Part shown: positions 41,914 to 51,683 of the stretch, piece after piece
How the letters are laid out: each line of letters starts with the position of its first letter
Numbering within the stretch: position 1 is the stretch's first letter
Assembly (NCBI RefSeq): GCF_002938425.1
Contig: NZ_POQU01000002.1
Coordinates: forward strand, 1-64,000
Direction of reading: 5' to 3'
DNA: 64,000 bases
DNA from: Blastococcus atacamensis
GTDB taxonomy: Bacteria; Actinomycetota; Actinomycetes; Mycobacteriales; Geodermatophilaceae
Position numbers and translations under genes: made by a program
Notes under the pieces: generated by a model
What the model was told of the DNA's origin: nothing
Database searches by the model: none
The model's input: the letters and a program-made list of their open reading frames with translations, nothing else

Positions 41914-42773
41914 TTGAGCCCCTCCGGACGAGGACCGCGGGCCGCGCTCGCCGCCGTCCTCTCGGGGATCCGGACCGGCCTCGCCGGCCGGGACCTCGCC
42001 CTCCTGGCCGCCGGGCTGACCTTCTACGCCGGTATCGCGATCGTTCCGCTGCTTGTGCTGGCCCTGGGACTGACCGCGTGGCTCACCTCCGCCGTGCGGG
42101 TCGAGGAGCTGGGACGCCGCCTCGCCGAGCTGCTCCCCGGCGAGCTCGGGGCGCCGGACGCCGTGGCCCGGCTGGTGGAGCCGGCGTGGGGCTGAGCCCG
42201 CTGGGCGCGGTGCTGGCCCTGGTGCCCATGTCGCTGTACGGCGAGGGGCTGCGGCGGGCCCTGCTGCGCTTCAGCACCCGCACGAAGGGCATGACCGGCT
42301 GGCGGGGCCGCCTCGCCTCGCTGCCCCTGCTGCTCCTCACCCCCGTGCTGCTCTACCCGCTGCTGCTGGTCGCGGCCGCGATGGCCGACCTCGCCGAGCG
42401 CGGCGGGCTCGCCGGCACCCTCGGCCAGCTGGCGGTGGGCTTCTACTCCTTGCTCGCGGCGCTCACCCTGCCGATCGCCTTCGGGTTCCGGGTCGTCGCC
42501 GGCGTCCCGCTGCACCTCCCCGCCCTCGTGATGGGCGCGCTGTTCACCGCCGCCTGCCTGCCGGGGTTCCTGCAGGGTTTCGTGCTGTTCCTGTCCCTGC
42601 CGCTGGACCTCGGTGCACCGGCCGGGGGGCTGGACGTCGTCGGCGGCGTCGTCGCCGTGGGGCTGTGGCTCTTCCTGCTGCACCTGGTCCTGGTGATCGG
42701 CTGGCTCGCCACCCGGTCCCTCGACGAGTTCCTGACCGGCCCGGCCGATGTGCCCGCGGCATCGGGACGGTAG
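41914..42773 (+). pseudogene. Frameshifted YihY/virulence factor BrkB-like membrane protein
   Basis: First frame: LAGRDLALLAAGLTFYAGIA IVPLLVLALGLTAWL ... DAVARLVE, then a stop at 42193. The continuation GVGLSPLGAVLALVPMSLYG then EGLRRALLRF and three more hydrophobic segments lies in another frame to 42773. One extra G at ~42181 (GTGGAGGCCGGCGTG for GTGGAGCCGGCGTG) restores the family sequence VEAGVGLSPLGA exactly. So a single-base deletion, real or artefactual, is the cause. The start is unclear: TTG 41914 is in frame; GTG 41900 would need a second shift. Confidence 0.75.
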
Positions 42774-42782
42774 GAACGGGAC

Positions 42783-43793
42783 ATGCCCGACTCGATGCTG
42801 GCCGGCCGGCTCAACGTGCGCACCCGCGAGTTCGTCGTCAAGGAGGTGCCCAAGCCGGCACCTGGCCCGGGCGAGGTGCTGATCAAGGTGGCCGCCGCCG
42901 GCATCTGCCTGTCCGACGTGCACCTCATCGAGGGCCAGCTCTCCCCGCTCTTCCTGGCCGGGGACGAGGTGACCCTCGGCCACGAGGTCGCCGGCACCGT
43001 GGCCGAGCCGGGCGACGGCGTCGTCGGCTGGGCCGAGGGGCAGCGGGTGCTGCTGCAGGCCGGTGAGCTCAAGGGCGACTGGGTGCACACCCGCGGCGTG
43101 GACTACGACGGCGGCTGGGCCGAGTACGCGCTGGCGACGGTCGACACGCTCGTCCCCGTGCCCGACGACCTGCCGCTGGAGCAGGCCTGCATCGTGCCCG
43201 ACGCCGTCTCGACGCCGTGGGCCTCCATCGTGCGGACCGCGCAGGTGCGGCCCGCCCAGCCGGTGGGGGTCTGGGGCATCGGCGGGCTGGGCGCACACGC
43301 CGTTCAGCTGCTCCGCCTCGCCGGCGCGGCTCCGATCATCGCCGTCGACCCGGTGCCCGCCGCCCGGCAGCGCGCGCTGGATTTCGGCGCCGACCTGGCG
43401 CTGGACCCCACCGACGACATCGCCACCCAGGTCCGCGGGCTGACCGGTGGGGCGGGTCTCGCGTACGCCTTCGACTTCGCCGGCGTCGAGGCCGTGCGCG
43501 AGCAGGCGGTGCGCTGCCTGGAACGCGACGGCGCGCTGGTGCTCGTGGGCCTGACCGACCAGCCGCTGAGCATCCGCAACGGCACCCAGTTCAGCTACTT
43601 CGGCCAGCGGATCCTGGGGCACTACGGCTCCGAGCCCGCGCACGTCGTCGAGCTGGTGAACCTGATCCGCCACCGGAGGCTGGACCTCTCCCGGTCGATC
43701 TCCGGCACCCTGCCGCTGGCCGATGCGGCCGAGGGCGTGGAGCGGCTCGCGCACAAGCAGGGCGACCCGATCCGGCTGGTCCTCACGCCCTGA
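42783..43793 (+). CDS. Zinc-type alcohol dehydrogenase-like (MDR) oxidoreductase
   Basis: 336 aa. GroES-like N-terminal half with catalytic-zinc ligands Cys in GICLSDVH and His-Glu in LGHEVAGTV; Rossmann half with GIGGLGAHAVQLLRLAGAAP. The four-cysteine structural-zinc loop of ordinary ADHs is missing: the equivalent region is LLQAGELKGDWVHTRGVDYD. It should oxidise an alcohol or reduce a carbonyl with NAD(P); the substrate is unknown. ATG ten bases after the YihY-like stop; a TAGGAA -10 overlaps that stop. Confidence 0.87.
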   Translation: MPDSMLAGRLNVRTREFVVKEVPKPAPGPGEVLIKVAAAGICLSDVHLIEGQLSPLFLAGDEVTLGHEVAGTVAEPGDGVVGWAEGQRVLLQAGELKGDWVHTRGVDYDGGWAEYALATVDTLVPVPDDLPLEQACIVPDAVSTPWASIVRTAQVRPAQPVGVWGIGGLGAHAVQLLRLAGAAPIIAVDPVPAARQRALDFGADLALDPTDDIATQVRGLTGGAGLAYAFDFAGVEAVREQAVRCLERDGALVLVGLTDQPLSIRNGTQFSYFGQRILGHYGSEPAHVVELVNLIRHRRLDLSRSISGTLPLADAAEGVERLAHKQGDPIRLVLTP

Positions 43794-43841
43794 CCGGCCG
43801 ACCCCTTGCGGGGAGATGCGGGTACGGGCCAGCCTGCCCGC

Positions 43842-44071
43842 ATGGGAACCGTCCGGTCCGCCGTGCTGCTCGGCGCCGCACTGGGCGTCCTGGCCGGGTG
43901 CGCACCGGCCGGCGCCGGGGACGGCGCACGGGTGGGGACGGCGTCGGGCTAGGGCTGGATCCCGCCGTCGCCGGGAACGCCGACGCGACGGCACTCGAGC
44001 GGCTGGGCGTCACCAGCCGGTTCCCGCTCTTCCCGGAGTCCCTCTCCGCGCCGGTGCCCGCCGCCGGCTGA
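43842..44071 (+). pseudogene. Frameshifted small lipoprotein
   Basis: ATG 43842 starts MGTVRSAVLLGAALGVLAGC, a clear lipoprotein signal, and then stops at TAG after RVGTASG. A one-base shift near 43932 (a G run) opens GDGVGLGLDPAVAGNADATA LERLGVTSRFPLFPESLSAP to TGA 44071. Joined, a ~75-aa lipoprotein. Genuine decay or a homopolymer error cannot be separated here. Alternatively the 36-residue product is all that is made. Confidence 0.5.
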
Positions 44072-44073
44072 GC

Positions 44074-44739
44074 TCAGGGGCGGTCGCCGGGCTCCACGAT
44101 GTGCACGTCCACCGCCCGGAACTGGCCCGGCGTCGCGAGCAGCACCGCCTTGGTCGGCTCCCCCACGTCGAGGAACGACTCCCGGCGGAGCGCGGCGAGC
44201 GGGCGCAGCCTCGGATCGCCCAGCACGTCGTCCACGAGCCCACGGTCGCCACCGGGGAACAGCGCCGTGAGCCCGTCCAGGTGCGGCGTGAGCACCCGGA
44301 CGGCGGTCTCGACCGCGTGGTCGACGACGGCGTCGGTCTGGTTGGACCGCCGGCGCGCGAAGCGCTGCTGCGACCAGCCCCCGGCCGCCGTCCGGCCCTG
44401 CACCTGCCGCGCGTCGACCTTGGACACGACGAGCTGCGCGCCGTCGAAGACCCCCACCGCCCAGCGGCCGCGGCGGATCAGCAGCACGGCGGCGCGATGA
44501 TCACGCTGGGCCGCCGCGGTGAAGCTCCCGATCAGCGGAGCCTGCGGAGTCCAGCCGAAGGGCGCCCGCAGCGTGACCGCGGTGGTGTCGGCGCAGGTGA
44601 GGGACAGCCCGTCGTCCTCCGCTCGCACCTCGGTGAACGCCCCGTGCCGGGTGGCGACGCCGTCCAGCCAGCGGCCCAGCCGCTCCGGGGCCACCCCGAG
44701 CCGCCGCCCGCCGCCGGCGGCCGGCCGTGGCCGGGTCAC
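44074..44739 (-). CDS. acVLRF1-type peptidyl-tRNA hydrolase
   Basis: 221 aa. RTAAGGWSQQRFARRRSNQ (~117-135) is the release-factor-like loop of the Vms1/ANKZF1 (VLRF1) superfamily, actinobacterial branch. The Gln pair takes the place of the GGQ glutamine that hydrolyses peptidyl-tRNA. Known members act in ribosome-associated quality control, freeing nascent chains on stalled large subunits. Lies four bases after the MFS gene and is probably co-transcribed. Confidence 0.8.
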   Translation of the reverse strand: MTRPRPAAGGGRRLGVAPERLGRWLDGVATRHGAFTEVRAEDDGLSLTCADTTAVTLRAPFGWTPQAPLIGSFTAAAQRDHRAAVLLIRRGRWAVGVFDGAQLVVSKVDARQVQGRTAAGGWSQQRFARRRSNQTDAVVDHAVETAVRVLTPHLDGLTALFPGGDRGLVDDVLGDPRLRPLAALRRESFLDVGEPTKAVLLATPGQFRAVDVHIVEPGDRP

Positions 44740-44743
44740 CCGA

Positions 44744-45958
44744 TCAGCCGGCCAGGGCCGGCTCGGGTGCGTGCTCGGCGGGCACGCGCAGCAGCCCCTG
44801 GAACAGCAGGACGACGACGGTGGCGACGCCGGCGGCCACGGTGGCGACGAGGAACGCGGCGTTGGCCCCCCAGACGTCGACGATCTTCCCCGCCGCGGAG
44901 GCGCCCAGGGCGACCCCGAGGCCGAGCGCCGTGCCGATCCAGGTGAAGGCCTCGGTGACCGCCGAGCGCGGCACGAGGAGCTCGGCGAGGGTGAACGAGC
45001 TGATCAGCGACGGCGAGACGGCGAGCCCGGCGACGACGACGAACGGCAGCATCACCCAGAGGTTCTCCACCAGCAGCAGCGGCACGGTGAGCACGGTCAG
45101 CACGACCAGGACGATGCCGAGCCTCCGGCGCAGCGGCGTCCGCCAGTGCACGACGCCCCAGCCGATACCGCTGGCCATGGAACCCACCGCCAGCCCGGCG
45201 ATCAGCAGCCCGGACGTCGACTTGGCGTCGACCTGCTCGGCGAAGGCGACCAGGGCGATCTCCAGCGTGCCGAGGATGGCCCCCACGGCGGCGCCGACGA
45301 CGAAGAGGACCCGCAGACCGCGGGTGCGGATGGCCGAGGGCCCCTGGCGGCTGACGTGCCCGTGCGGCTCGGGCTCGGTGCGGCGCTGCGCCGCGAACAG
45401 CAGGCTGCCCACCGTCGCCAGGGCGAAGGCGGTGACGACACCGGACGTCGAGTGCCCGGTGGTGGAGAGGAAGGTGACGAGCACCGGGCCGACGATGAAG
45501 GCGAACTCGTCGACGACGGACTCCATCGCCAGCGCGGTGGGCAATCGGTGGCTGCCGCGCAGCAGGTGGGTCCAGCGCACCCGGATCATCGAGGACACCG
45601 GCGGGATGCACGCCCCGGCGAAGCCCGCGGTGACGAAGACGATCCACAGCGGCCAGTCCCCGCGCACCGACGCCAGGAACAGCGCGCCGGAGATCACGAA
45701 GACCAGCAGGACCGGGAACAGCACCTTGCGCTGCCCGTGGGTGTCGGCCCAGCGGCCGAACAGGGGGCCGGCGATCGCGGTGGTGACCGCGCCGACGGCC
45801 GCGACGGCACCGCCGAGGCCGTAGGAGCCGGTCTCGTCGGCGACCAGCAGCACGCAGCCCAGCCCGACCATCGACAGGGGCAGCCGGCCGACGAACGCGG
45901 CCAGCACCATCGGCAGGGCATGCGGAGTCCGCAGGACCTGCAGGTAGGGGTTGGCCAC
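44744..45958 (-). CDS. MFS transporter
   Basis: 404 aa from GTG 45958, about 12 membrane segments. Loop 2-3 motif FGRWADTHGQRKVLFPVLLV is the MFS A-motif (GxxxDxxGRRK-like). GGAGG 11 bases upstream supports the start; GTG codons further upstream would only extend it. Substrate unknown, drug-efflux-like by appearance. Its leader contains the palindromes of the second repeat family. Confidence 0.83.
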   Translation of the reverse strand: MANPYLQVLRTPHALPMVLAAFVGRLPLSMVGLGCVLLVADETGSYGLGGAVAAVGAVTTAIAGPLFGRWADTHGQRKVLFPVLLVFVISGALFLASVRGDWPLWIVFVTAGFAGACIPPVSSMIRVRWTHLLRGSHRLPTALAMESVVDEFAFIVGPVLVTFLSTTGHSTSGVVTAFALATVGSLLFAAQRRTEPEPHGHVSRQGPSAIRTRGLRVLFVVGAAVGAILGTLEIALVAFAEQVDAKSTSGLLIAGLAVGSMASGIGWGVVHWRTPLRRRLGIVLVVLTVLTVPLLLVENLWVMLPFVVVAGLAVSPSLISSFTLAELLVPRSAVTEAFTWIGTALGLGVALGASAAGKIVDVWGANAAFLVATVAAGVATVVVLLFQGLLRVPAEHAPEPALAG

Positions 45959-46062
45959 GAGTGGGCAAGCCTCCGTCACACGTAGTGGGGCAGCCGCCAC
46001 GCTAACCGACACCGGTCGGTCCTGCGCCGCGCCGCCTCGCGTCACGCCGCTGATGCCGCGTC

Positions 46063-46145
46063 GACGATCAGGTCACCTGATCGTCAAGGCTCCTGGCTCA
46101 CGACCGGTGCTGAGCCAGGACCCAGAAGGATCAGGTCTCCTGATC
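46063..46145. repeat. Three successive palindromes (second repeat family)
   Basis: GACGATCAGGT-c-ACCTGATCGTC (46063-46085); stem TCCTGGCTCA/TGAGCCAGGA (46091-46100 with 46111-46120); then GATCAGG-tct-CCTGATC (46129-46145). The last two parts recur at 18732-18768. Located between pckG and the downstream MFS gene, so partly a pckG terminator. 46046-46062 and 46146-46218 hold nothing recognisable. Confidence 0.75.
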
Positions 46146-46218
46146 ATCAGAGGCGTGCAGCGGGGGACGGGCGACGAGGGCCCGGACCGCGGGTGCGGTC
46201 CGGGCCCCGGTGGCCTGC

Positions 46219-46280
46219 TGGAACGGCCACCCTCAGGGGCCCGCGCCGAGCGTGCGGGGCGTGGGGGGAGGGTGGTCCTT
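46219..46280 (-). repeat. Gene-terminal palindromic element, copy G
   Basis: In minus orientation AAGGACC starts two bases after the pckG stop (46280); arms CCACCCTC and GAGGGTGG, core CCCGCACGCTCGGCGCGGG, tail GGCCGTTCCA ending at 46219. Confidence 0.88.
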
Positions 46281-46282
46281 CG

Positions 46283-48097
<1,815 letters not shown>

Positions 48098-48303
48098 GGC
48101 GTCTCCATCCTCATGGGTTGCCGGAGCGGAATCGTGCCCCGGCGGTGGTGCCTACGAGTCAGCGACCGCGACTGCGGCCGACCTCGGGATCGGGCCAGGG
48201 TACAAGCGCGGACACACTGCTGTAACTGCGACAAATGTTACGTATAGGACGTCTACTCCTCAGCTCGGAAGACCCTGGTCAGGGGCGTTGTTCGACACAT
48301 CTC

Positions 48304-49467
48304 GTGAACTCTTCCCCCGTACTCGAACCGTTCCGTCTCCGTGGCGTCACCCTCCGCAACCGGCTCGCGGTGGCGCCGATGTGCCAGTACTGCGTCACCG
48401 ACGGCGTCGTCGGCGACTACCACCTCGTCCACCTGGGCCGATTCGCCCTCGGTGGCTTCGGCCTGGTCATGGTGGAGGCCACCGGGGTCACCCCGGAGGG
48501 CCGGATCAGCCCCGGGGACGTCGGTCTGTGGAACGACGAGCAGGTTCCCGGCCTGGCCCGGGTGGCCGCTTTCCTCCGCGAGCACGGGAGCGTTCCGGCC
48601 ATCCAGCTGGCCCACGCCGGCGGCAAGGCGAACACGTTGCGCCCCTGGGATGGCTCCGGCCAGGTGACGCCGGAGAACGCCCGCCCGGGTGACGTGCCGT
48701 GGACCCCGGTCTCGCCCAGCGGGGTGCCGATGGGCGAGGGCTGGAACGCACCGCACCCGCTGACCGTCCAGGAGATGGCGGAGGTCCGCGAGGCCTTCGT
48801 CGCGGCCGCCCGGCGCGCGCTGACCGCCGGCTTCCAGGTGGCCGAGGTGCACGCGGCGCACGGATACCTGCTCAACCAGTTCCTCTCCCCGTTGACCAAT
48901 CTGCGCGAGGACGAGTACGGCGGCTCCCTGGAGAACCGGATGCGGTTCCCCCTCGAGGTGGTCGAGGCCGTCCGGGCCGCCTGGCCGGAGGACCTTCCGC
49001 TGGTCGTGCGGGTCTCCGCCGTCGACGCCACGACCGAGGGGACGACGCTGGAGGACACCATCGCCTTCGCGCGGGAGCTGAAGGCGCGCGGCGTGGACGC
49101 CGTCGACGTCTCCGGGGGCGGCATCGGGTCGGGGTGGGAGCACCCGATCGGCTACGGCTACCAGGTGCCGTACGCCGCGGCGATCCGCGAGCAGGCCGGC
49201 ATCCCGACCATGGCCGTCGGGCTCGTGGTGGACGCCCGCCAGGCCGAGGCGATCGTGGCCGAAGGCGCCGCGGACCTGGTCGCGGTGGCGCGGGAGGCGC
49301 AGGACGACCCGAACTTCGCCGTGCACGCCGCCCGCGAGCTCACCGAGGGGTCCTACGACGCCTATCCCGTGCAGGCCGGGCCGCGGCTGGCCTCGCGGGA
49401 GCGGCTGCTGGACCGGCTCGGCCCGTGGGCCGGCCCGAGCCCGGTGCAGGTCGTCCAGCCCGCCTGA
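48304..49467 (+). CDS. NADH:flavin oxidoreductase, YqjM-type Old Yellow Enzyme
   Basis: 387 aa. VAPMCQYCVTDGVVGDYHLV contains the YqjM-type regulatory Cys next to FMN. EVHAAHGYLLNQFLSP has the two His that bind substrate and the Tyr. EYGGSLENRMRFPLEVVEAV is the OYE signature. It should reduce alpha,beta-unsaturated carbonyls with NAD(P)H. GTG 48304 is preferred over an upstream in-frame GTG/ATG because homology begins right after it. Convergent with the broken SRPBCC gene. Confidence 0.9.
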   Translation: MNSSPVLEPFRLRGVTLRNRLAVAPMCQYCVTDGVVGDYHLVHLGRFALGGFGLVMVEATGVTPEGRISPGDVGLWNDEQVPGLARVAAFLREHGSVPAIQLAHAGGKANTLRPWDGSGQVTPENARPGDVPWTPVSPSGVPMGEGWNAPHPLTVQEMAEVREAFVAAARRALTAGFQVAEVHAAHGYLLNQFLSPLTNLREDEYGGSLENRMRFPLEVVEAVRAAWPEDLPLVVRVSAVDATTEGTTLEDTIAFARELKARGVDAVDVSGGGIGSGWEHPIGYGYQVPYAAAIREQAGIPTMAVGLVVDARQAEAIVAEGAADLVAVAREAQDDPNFAVHAARELTEGSYDAYPVQAGPRLASRERLLDRLGPWAGPSPVQVVQPA

Positions 49468-49471
49468 GAGA

Positions 49472-49975
49472 TCAGGTCCGGTACCCCGGTCCGGCTGCGG
49501 CCCAGAAGGTGTCCCAGTCGGCCGGGGCCGGACCGCCGGTCCCGACGGCGTCGAGCTCGTCGAGGTACCAGTGCCAGCCGCCGGCGTAGTCGGCTGCGGC
49601 CGCCTCCGCCGGGAAGAGCTGGACGAAGCGCAGGACGGTGCGTCCGCCCTCCTCGCGGAGGTCGAGGTCGATCCGCCCCGGCTCGCCGTCGGCCTGCGGC
49701 CAGAGGACGACGAGGCGGTGCGGCGGGTCGCACACCTCGATCGTCACGGGCTAAGCCGCCGGCTCCTGCTCGTGGGTCATCGTGAGCGTGCCGGTGACGC
49801 CTCCCCGCCGCTCCCCCTCGAAGGTCCCGATCCACCGAACCAGCCGGTCGGGCTCGGTGAGGGCGGACCAGACGCCGTCGATCGGGTCGGGCCAGGAACG
49901 GCGGAACTCCAGCCGCTGCCGCCCGTCCGGCTCGGTCGTGACGGTGCCGCGCCGGGTCTCCAGGTCCTCCCTCAT
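49472..49975 (-). pseudogene. SRPBCC (AHSA1-type) gene interrupted by an in-frame amber codon
   Basis: ATG 49975 (after GGAGGGGCCC) encodes MREDLETRRGTVTTEPDGRQ, SWPDPIDGVWSALTEPDRLV, GTLTMTHEQEPAA, then TAG at 49753-49751. The same frame continues PVTIEVCDPPHRLVVLWPQA to RYT... stop 49472 with typical AHSA1 features (GWHWYLDELDAV). Only one codon separates the halves, so a single nonsense change (for example GAG or CAG to TAG) inactivated a ~167-aa protein. The second half could be reinitiated at GTG 49747. Confidence 0.75.
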
Positions 49976-50117
49976 GGGCCCCTCCGTTCCTCCGCGCCCG
50001 CCTGCCGCGAGCGATCTCGGTGTCCAGGGCATCCAGGCGCTGCGCCCACAGGTCGCGGTAGGGCTCCAGCCACTCGTCGAGCTCGCGCAGCGGCGCGGGG
50101 TCCAGCACGTTACGCAT
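49976..50117 (-). pseudogene. C-terminal remnant of an ArsR-family regulator
   Basis: RNVLDPAPLRELDEWLEPYR, DLWAQRLDALDTEIARGRRA is the usual C-terminal tail of ArsR regulators paired with AHSA1/SRPBCC genes. The winged-helix part is missing upstream. In intact pairs the ArsR stop overlaps the SRPBCC ATG (ATGA); here that TGA is out of frame, so the remnant also carries a frameshift. Confidence 0.5.
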
Positions 50118-50126
50118 GCGTCGAGG

Positions 50127-50151
50127 GGTTCGCGCCCGCGGCATCGGGATA
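50127..50151 (+). promoter_or_regulatory. SigB/SigF-like promoter
   Basis: GGTTC (50127-50131), 14-nt spacer, GGGATA (50146-50151), 10 nt before ATG 50162; the Shine-Dalgarno AGGAGG overlaps the -10 end. Confidence 0.35.
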
Positions 50152-50161
50152 GGAGGTCGCC

Positions 50162-50380
50162 ATGACCGTCACCGATCCCGACACCCCGGACCCGCTCAAC
50201 GACCCCCGCACCACCCAGGCCGACCCGGGGGCCTACGGAGAGGGCGCCGACCTGGCCTCGACCGTGGACGACCCGGCGGCGACCGGAGAGGACGAGCTGG
50301 CCACGAGCCAGACACTCTCGGACGAGGCCGGCGGGGGCGACGTCACCGGCGGGGCGTTCTCCGAAGGATCATCGACCTGA
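50162..50380 (+). CDS. Small acidic protein, unknown function
   Basis: 72 aa (MTVTDPDTPDPLNDPRTTQA... GGAFSEGSST), strongly acidic, Gly/Thr-rich, disordered. AGGAGGTCGCC before the ATG is one of the best ribosome sites in the window. Similar in composition to the small genes at 8523, 10194, 12952 and 13205. No family is recognised. Confidence 0.65.
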   Translation: MTVTDPDTPDPLNDPRTTQADPGAYGEGADLASTVDDPAATGEDELATSQTLSDEAGGGDVTGGAFSEGSST

Positions 50381-50382
50381 CT

Positions 50383-50409
50383 GTGTGACGGACCGGTCCT
50401 CTCGGGTAT
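50383..50409 (+). promoter_or_regulatory. SigB/SigF-like promoter
   Basis: GTGTG (50383-50387), 16-nt spacer, GGGTAT (50404-50409), 39 nt before ATG 50449. The -10 is the canonical stress-sigma form. Confidence 0.5.
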
Positions 50410-50448
50410 GTGGTCGGCGACCATGCTCGCAGCAACCGAGGAGGACCC

Positions 50449-50691
50449 ATGGCCACCGGTGAGACCGGCTTCGAGGACGTCTACTACGACCTCATCTCCG
50501 TGCAGTATCACTCGCTCAAGGCGGGGCACGACTACGGCCAGTACGTCCGCGACGCCGAGAACGCCGGCCTGGACGACGTCGCGCAGTTCTTCCGCAAGGT
50601 GATGAAGCAGGACTCCAAGCGGGCCGCGAAGTGCCACGAGTTCCTCGGCCGCCTGCAGGGGACCAGCCAGGCGGGCCCGGCCGCGCAGTAG
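50449..50691 (+). CDS. Small helical protein, ferritin-like in pattern
   Basis: 80 aa (ATGETGFEDVYYDLISVQYH, SLKAGHDYGQYVRDAENAGL, DDVAQFFRKVMKQDSKRAAK, CHEFLGRLQG). Helical, with spaced Tyr, His, Glu and Cys-His that recall half a ferritin/rubrerythrin bundle, but no complete ExxH pair can be assigned. GAGGAGGACCC precedes the ATG. Driven by a stress-type promoter. Function unknown. Confidence 0.7.
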   Translation: MATGETGFEDVYYDLISVQYHSLKAGHDYGQYVRDAENAGLDDVAQFFRKVMKQDSKRAAKCHEFLGRLQGTSQAGPAAQ

Positions 50692-50700
50692 CGGGGCAGG

Positions 50701-51672
50701 ATGGCCGGCGTGATCAGGACTGCACTGACCCGCCGGTTCGACCTGGGGACGCCGGTCATCGGTGCGCCGATGGCCGGCGTCGCCGGCGGTGCGCTCGCCG
50801 CCGCCGTCTCCCGCGCCGGCGGCCTGGGGATGATCGGCATCGCCGGCAATCACACGGCGGAGTTCGTCACCGCGCAGTGCGCGATCCCCGCGTCCGCCGG
50901 CCTGCCCTTCGGCGTGGGCCTCATGGCCTGGGTACTCGACGACCGGCCCGACCTGCTCCAGGCGACGATCGCCGCGCGGCCCGCGCTGGTCTCGGTGTCC
51001 TTCGGCGACCCCGGCCCCTACGTCGCTCCGCTGCACGACGCCGGCATCGCCGTCGCCGTCCAGGTGAACACCGTGGCCGACGTGCACCGCGCCGAGGCGG
51101 CCGGCGCGGACGTGATCGTGGCGCAGGGCAGCGAGGCCGGCGGGCACACCGGGCACCGCGCGACCTTGCCGCTGCTGCAGGAGGTCCTCACGCTCACCGA
51201 CCTGCCGGTCGTGGCGGCCGGCGGGATCGCGACCGGGCGCGGGATGGCGGCCGTGCTCGCGGCCGGTGCCGCCGGGGTGTGGATCGGAACGCCGCTGCTG
51301 GCCTGCCCGGAGGGGCTCAACTCCCCCACCGCCCGCGCCCGCGTGCAAGCCGCGGCCGGCGAGGAGACGGTGCTGACCCGCGCCTTCGACGTCGCCCAGC
51401 GGCTGGCGTGGCCGTCGCGCTGGCCGGGCCGGGCGCTGGTGAACGAGTTCAGCCGCACCTGGCACGGCCGCGAGGAGGAGCTGGCGCGCGACGACGTCGC
51501 CTCGCAGCGGGTCGTGGACGCCCGGCGGAGCGATGACCTGGACCAGGCTCCGGTCTACGCGGGCGAGTCGGTGGGGCTGGTGACCGCCGAGCGGTCGGCG
51601 ACCGACGTCGTCCGCGACCTGACGGCCGGGGCGGAGCGGGCGCTACGGGCGGTGCCGGACCTGCTGGCCTGA
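50701..51672 (+). CDS. Nitronate monooxygenase-family FMN enzyme
   Basis: 323 aa, TIM-barrel. GTPVIGAPMAGVAGGALAAA, VIVAQGSEAGGHTGHRATLP and VVAAGGIATGRGMAAVLAAG are the phosphate/FMN-binding and active-site segments of the NMO/2-nitropropane dioxygenase family. Oxidises alkyl nitronates or acts as an enoyl reductase-like enzyme; substrate unknown. Starts nine bases after the preceding stop. Confidence 0.88.
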   Translation: MAGVIRTALTRRFDLGTPVIGAPMAGVAGGALAAAVSRAGGLGMIGIAGNHTAEFVTAQCAIPASAGLPFGVGLMAWVLDDRPDLLQATIAARPALVSVSFGDPGPYVAPLHDAGIAVAVQVNTVADVHRAEAAGADVIVAQGSEAGGHTGHRATLPLLQEVLTLTDLPVVAAGGIATGRGMAAVLAAGAAGVWIGTPLLACPEGLNSPTARARVQAAAGEETVLTRAFDVAQRLAWPSRWPGRALVNEFSRTWHGREEELARDDVASQRVVDARRSDDLDQAPVYAGESVGLVTAERSATDVVRDLTAGAERALRAVPDLLA

Positions 51673-51683
51673 GCCGCCGTGGG

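Noticed and set aside
49751-49753. Programmed read-through or pyrrolysine at the in-frame TAG of the SRPBCC gene
   Set aside because: No nearby structure or pyl genes, and SRPBCC proteins do not use recoded codons; a nonsense mutation or base error is simpler.
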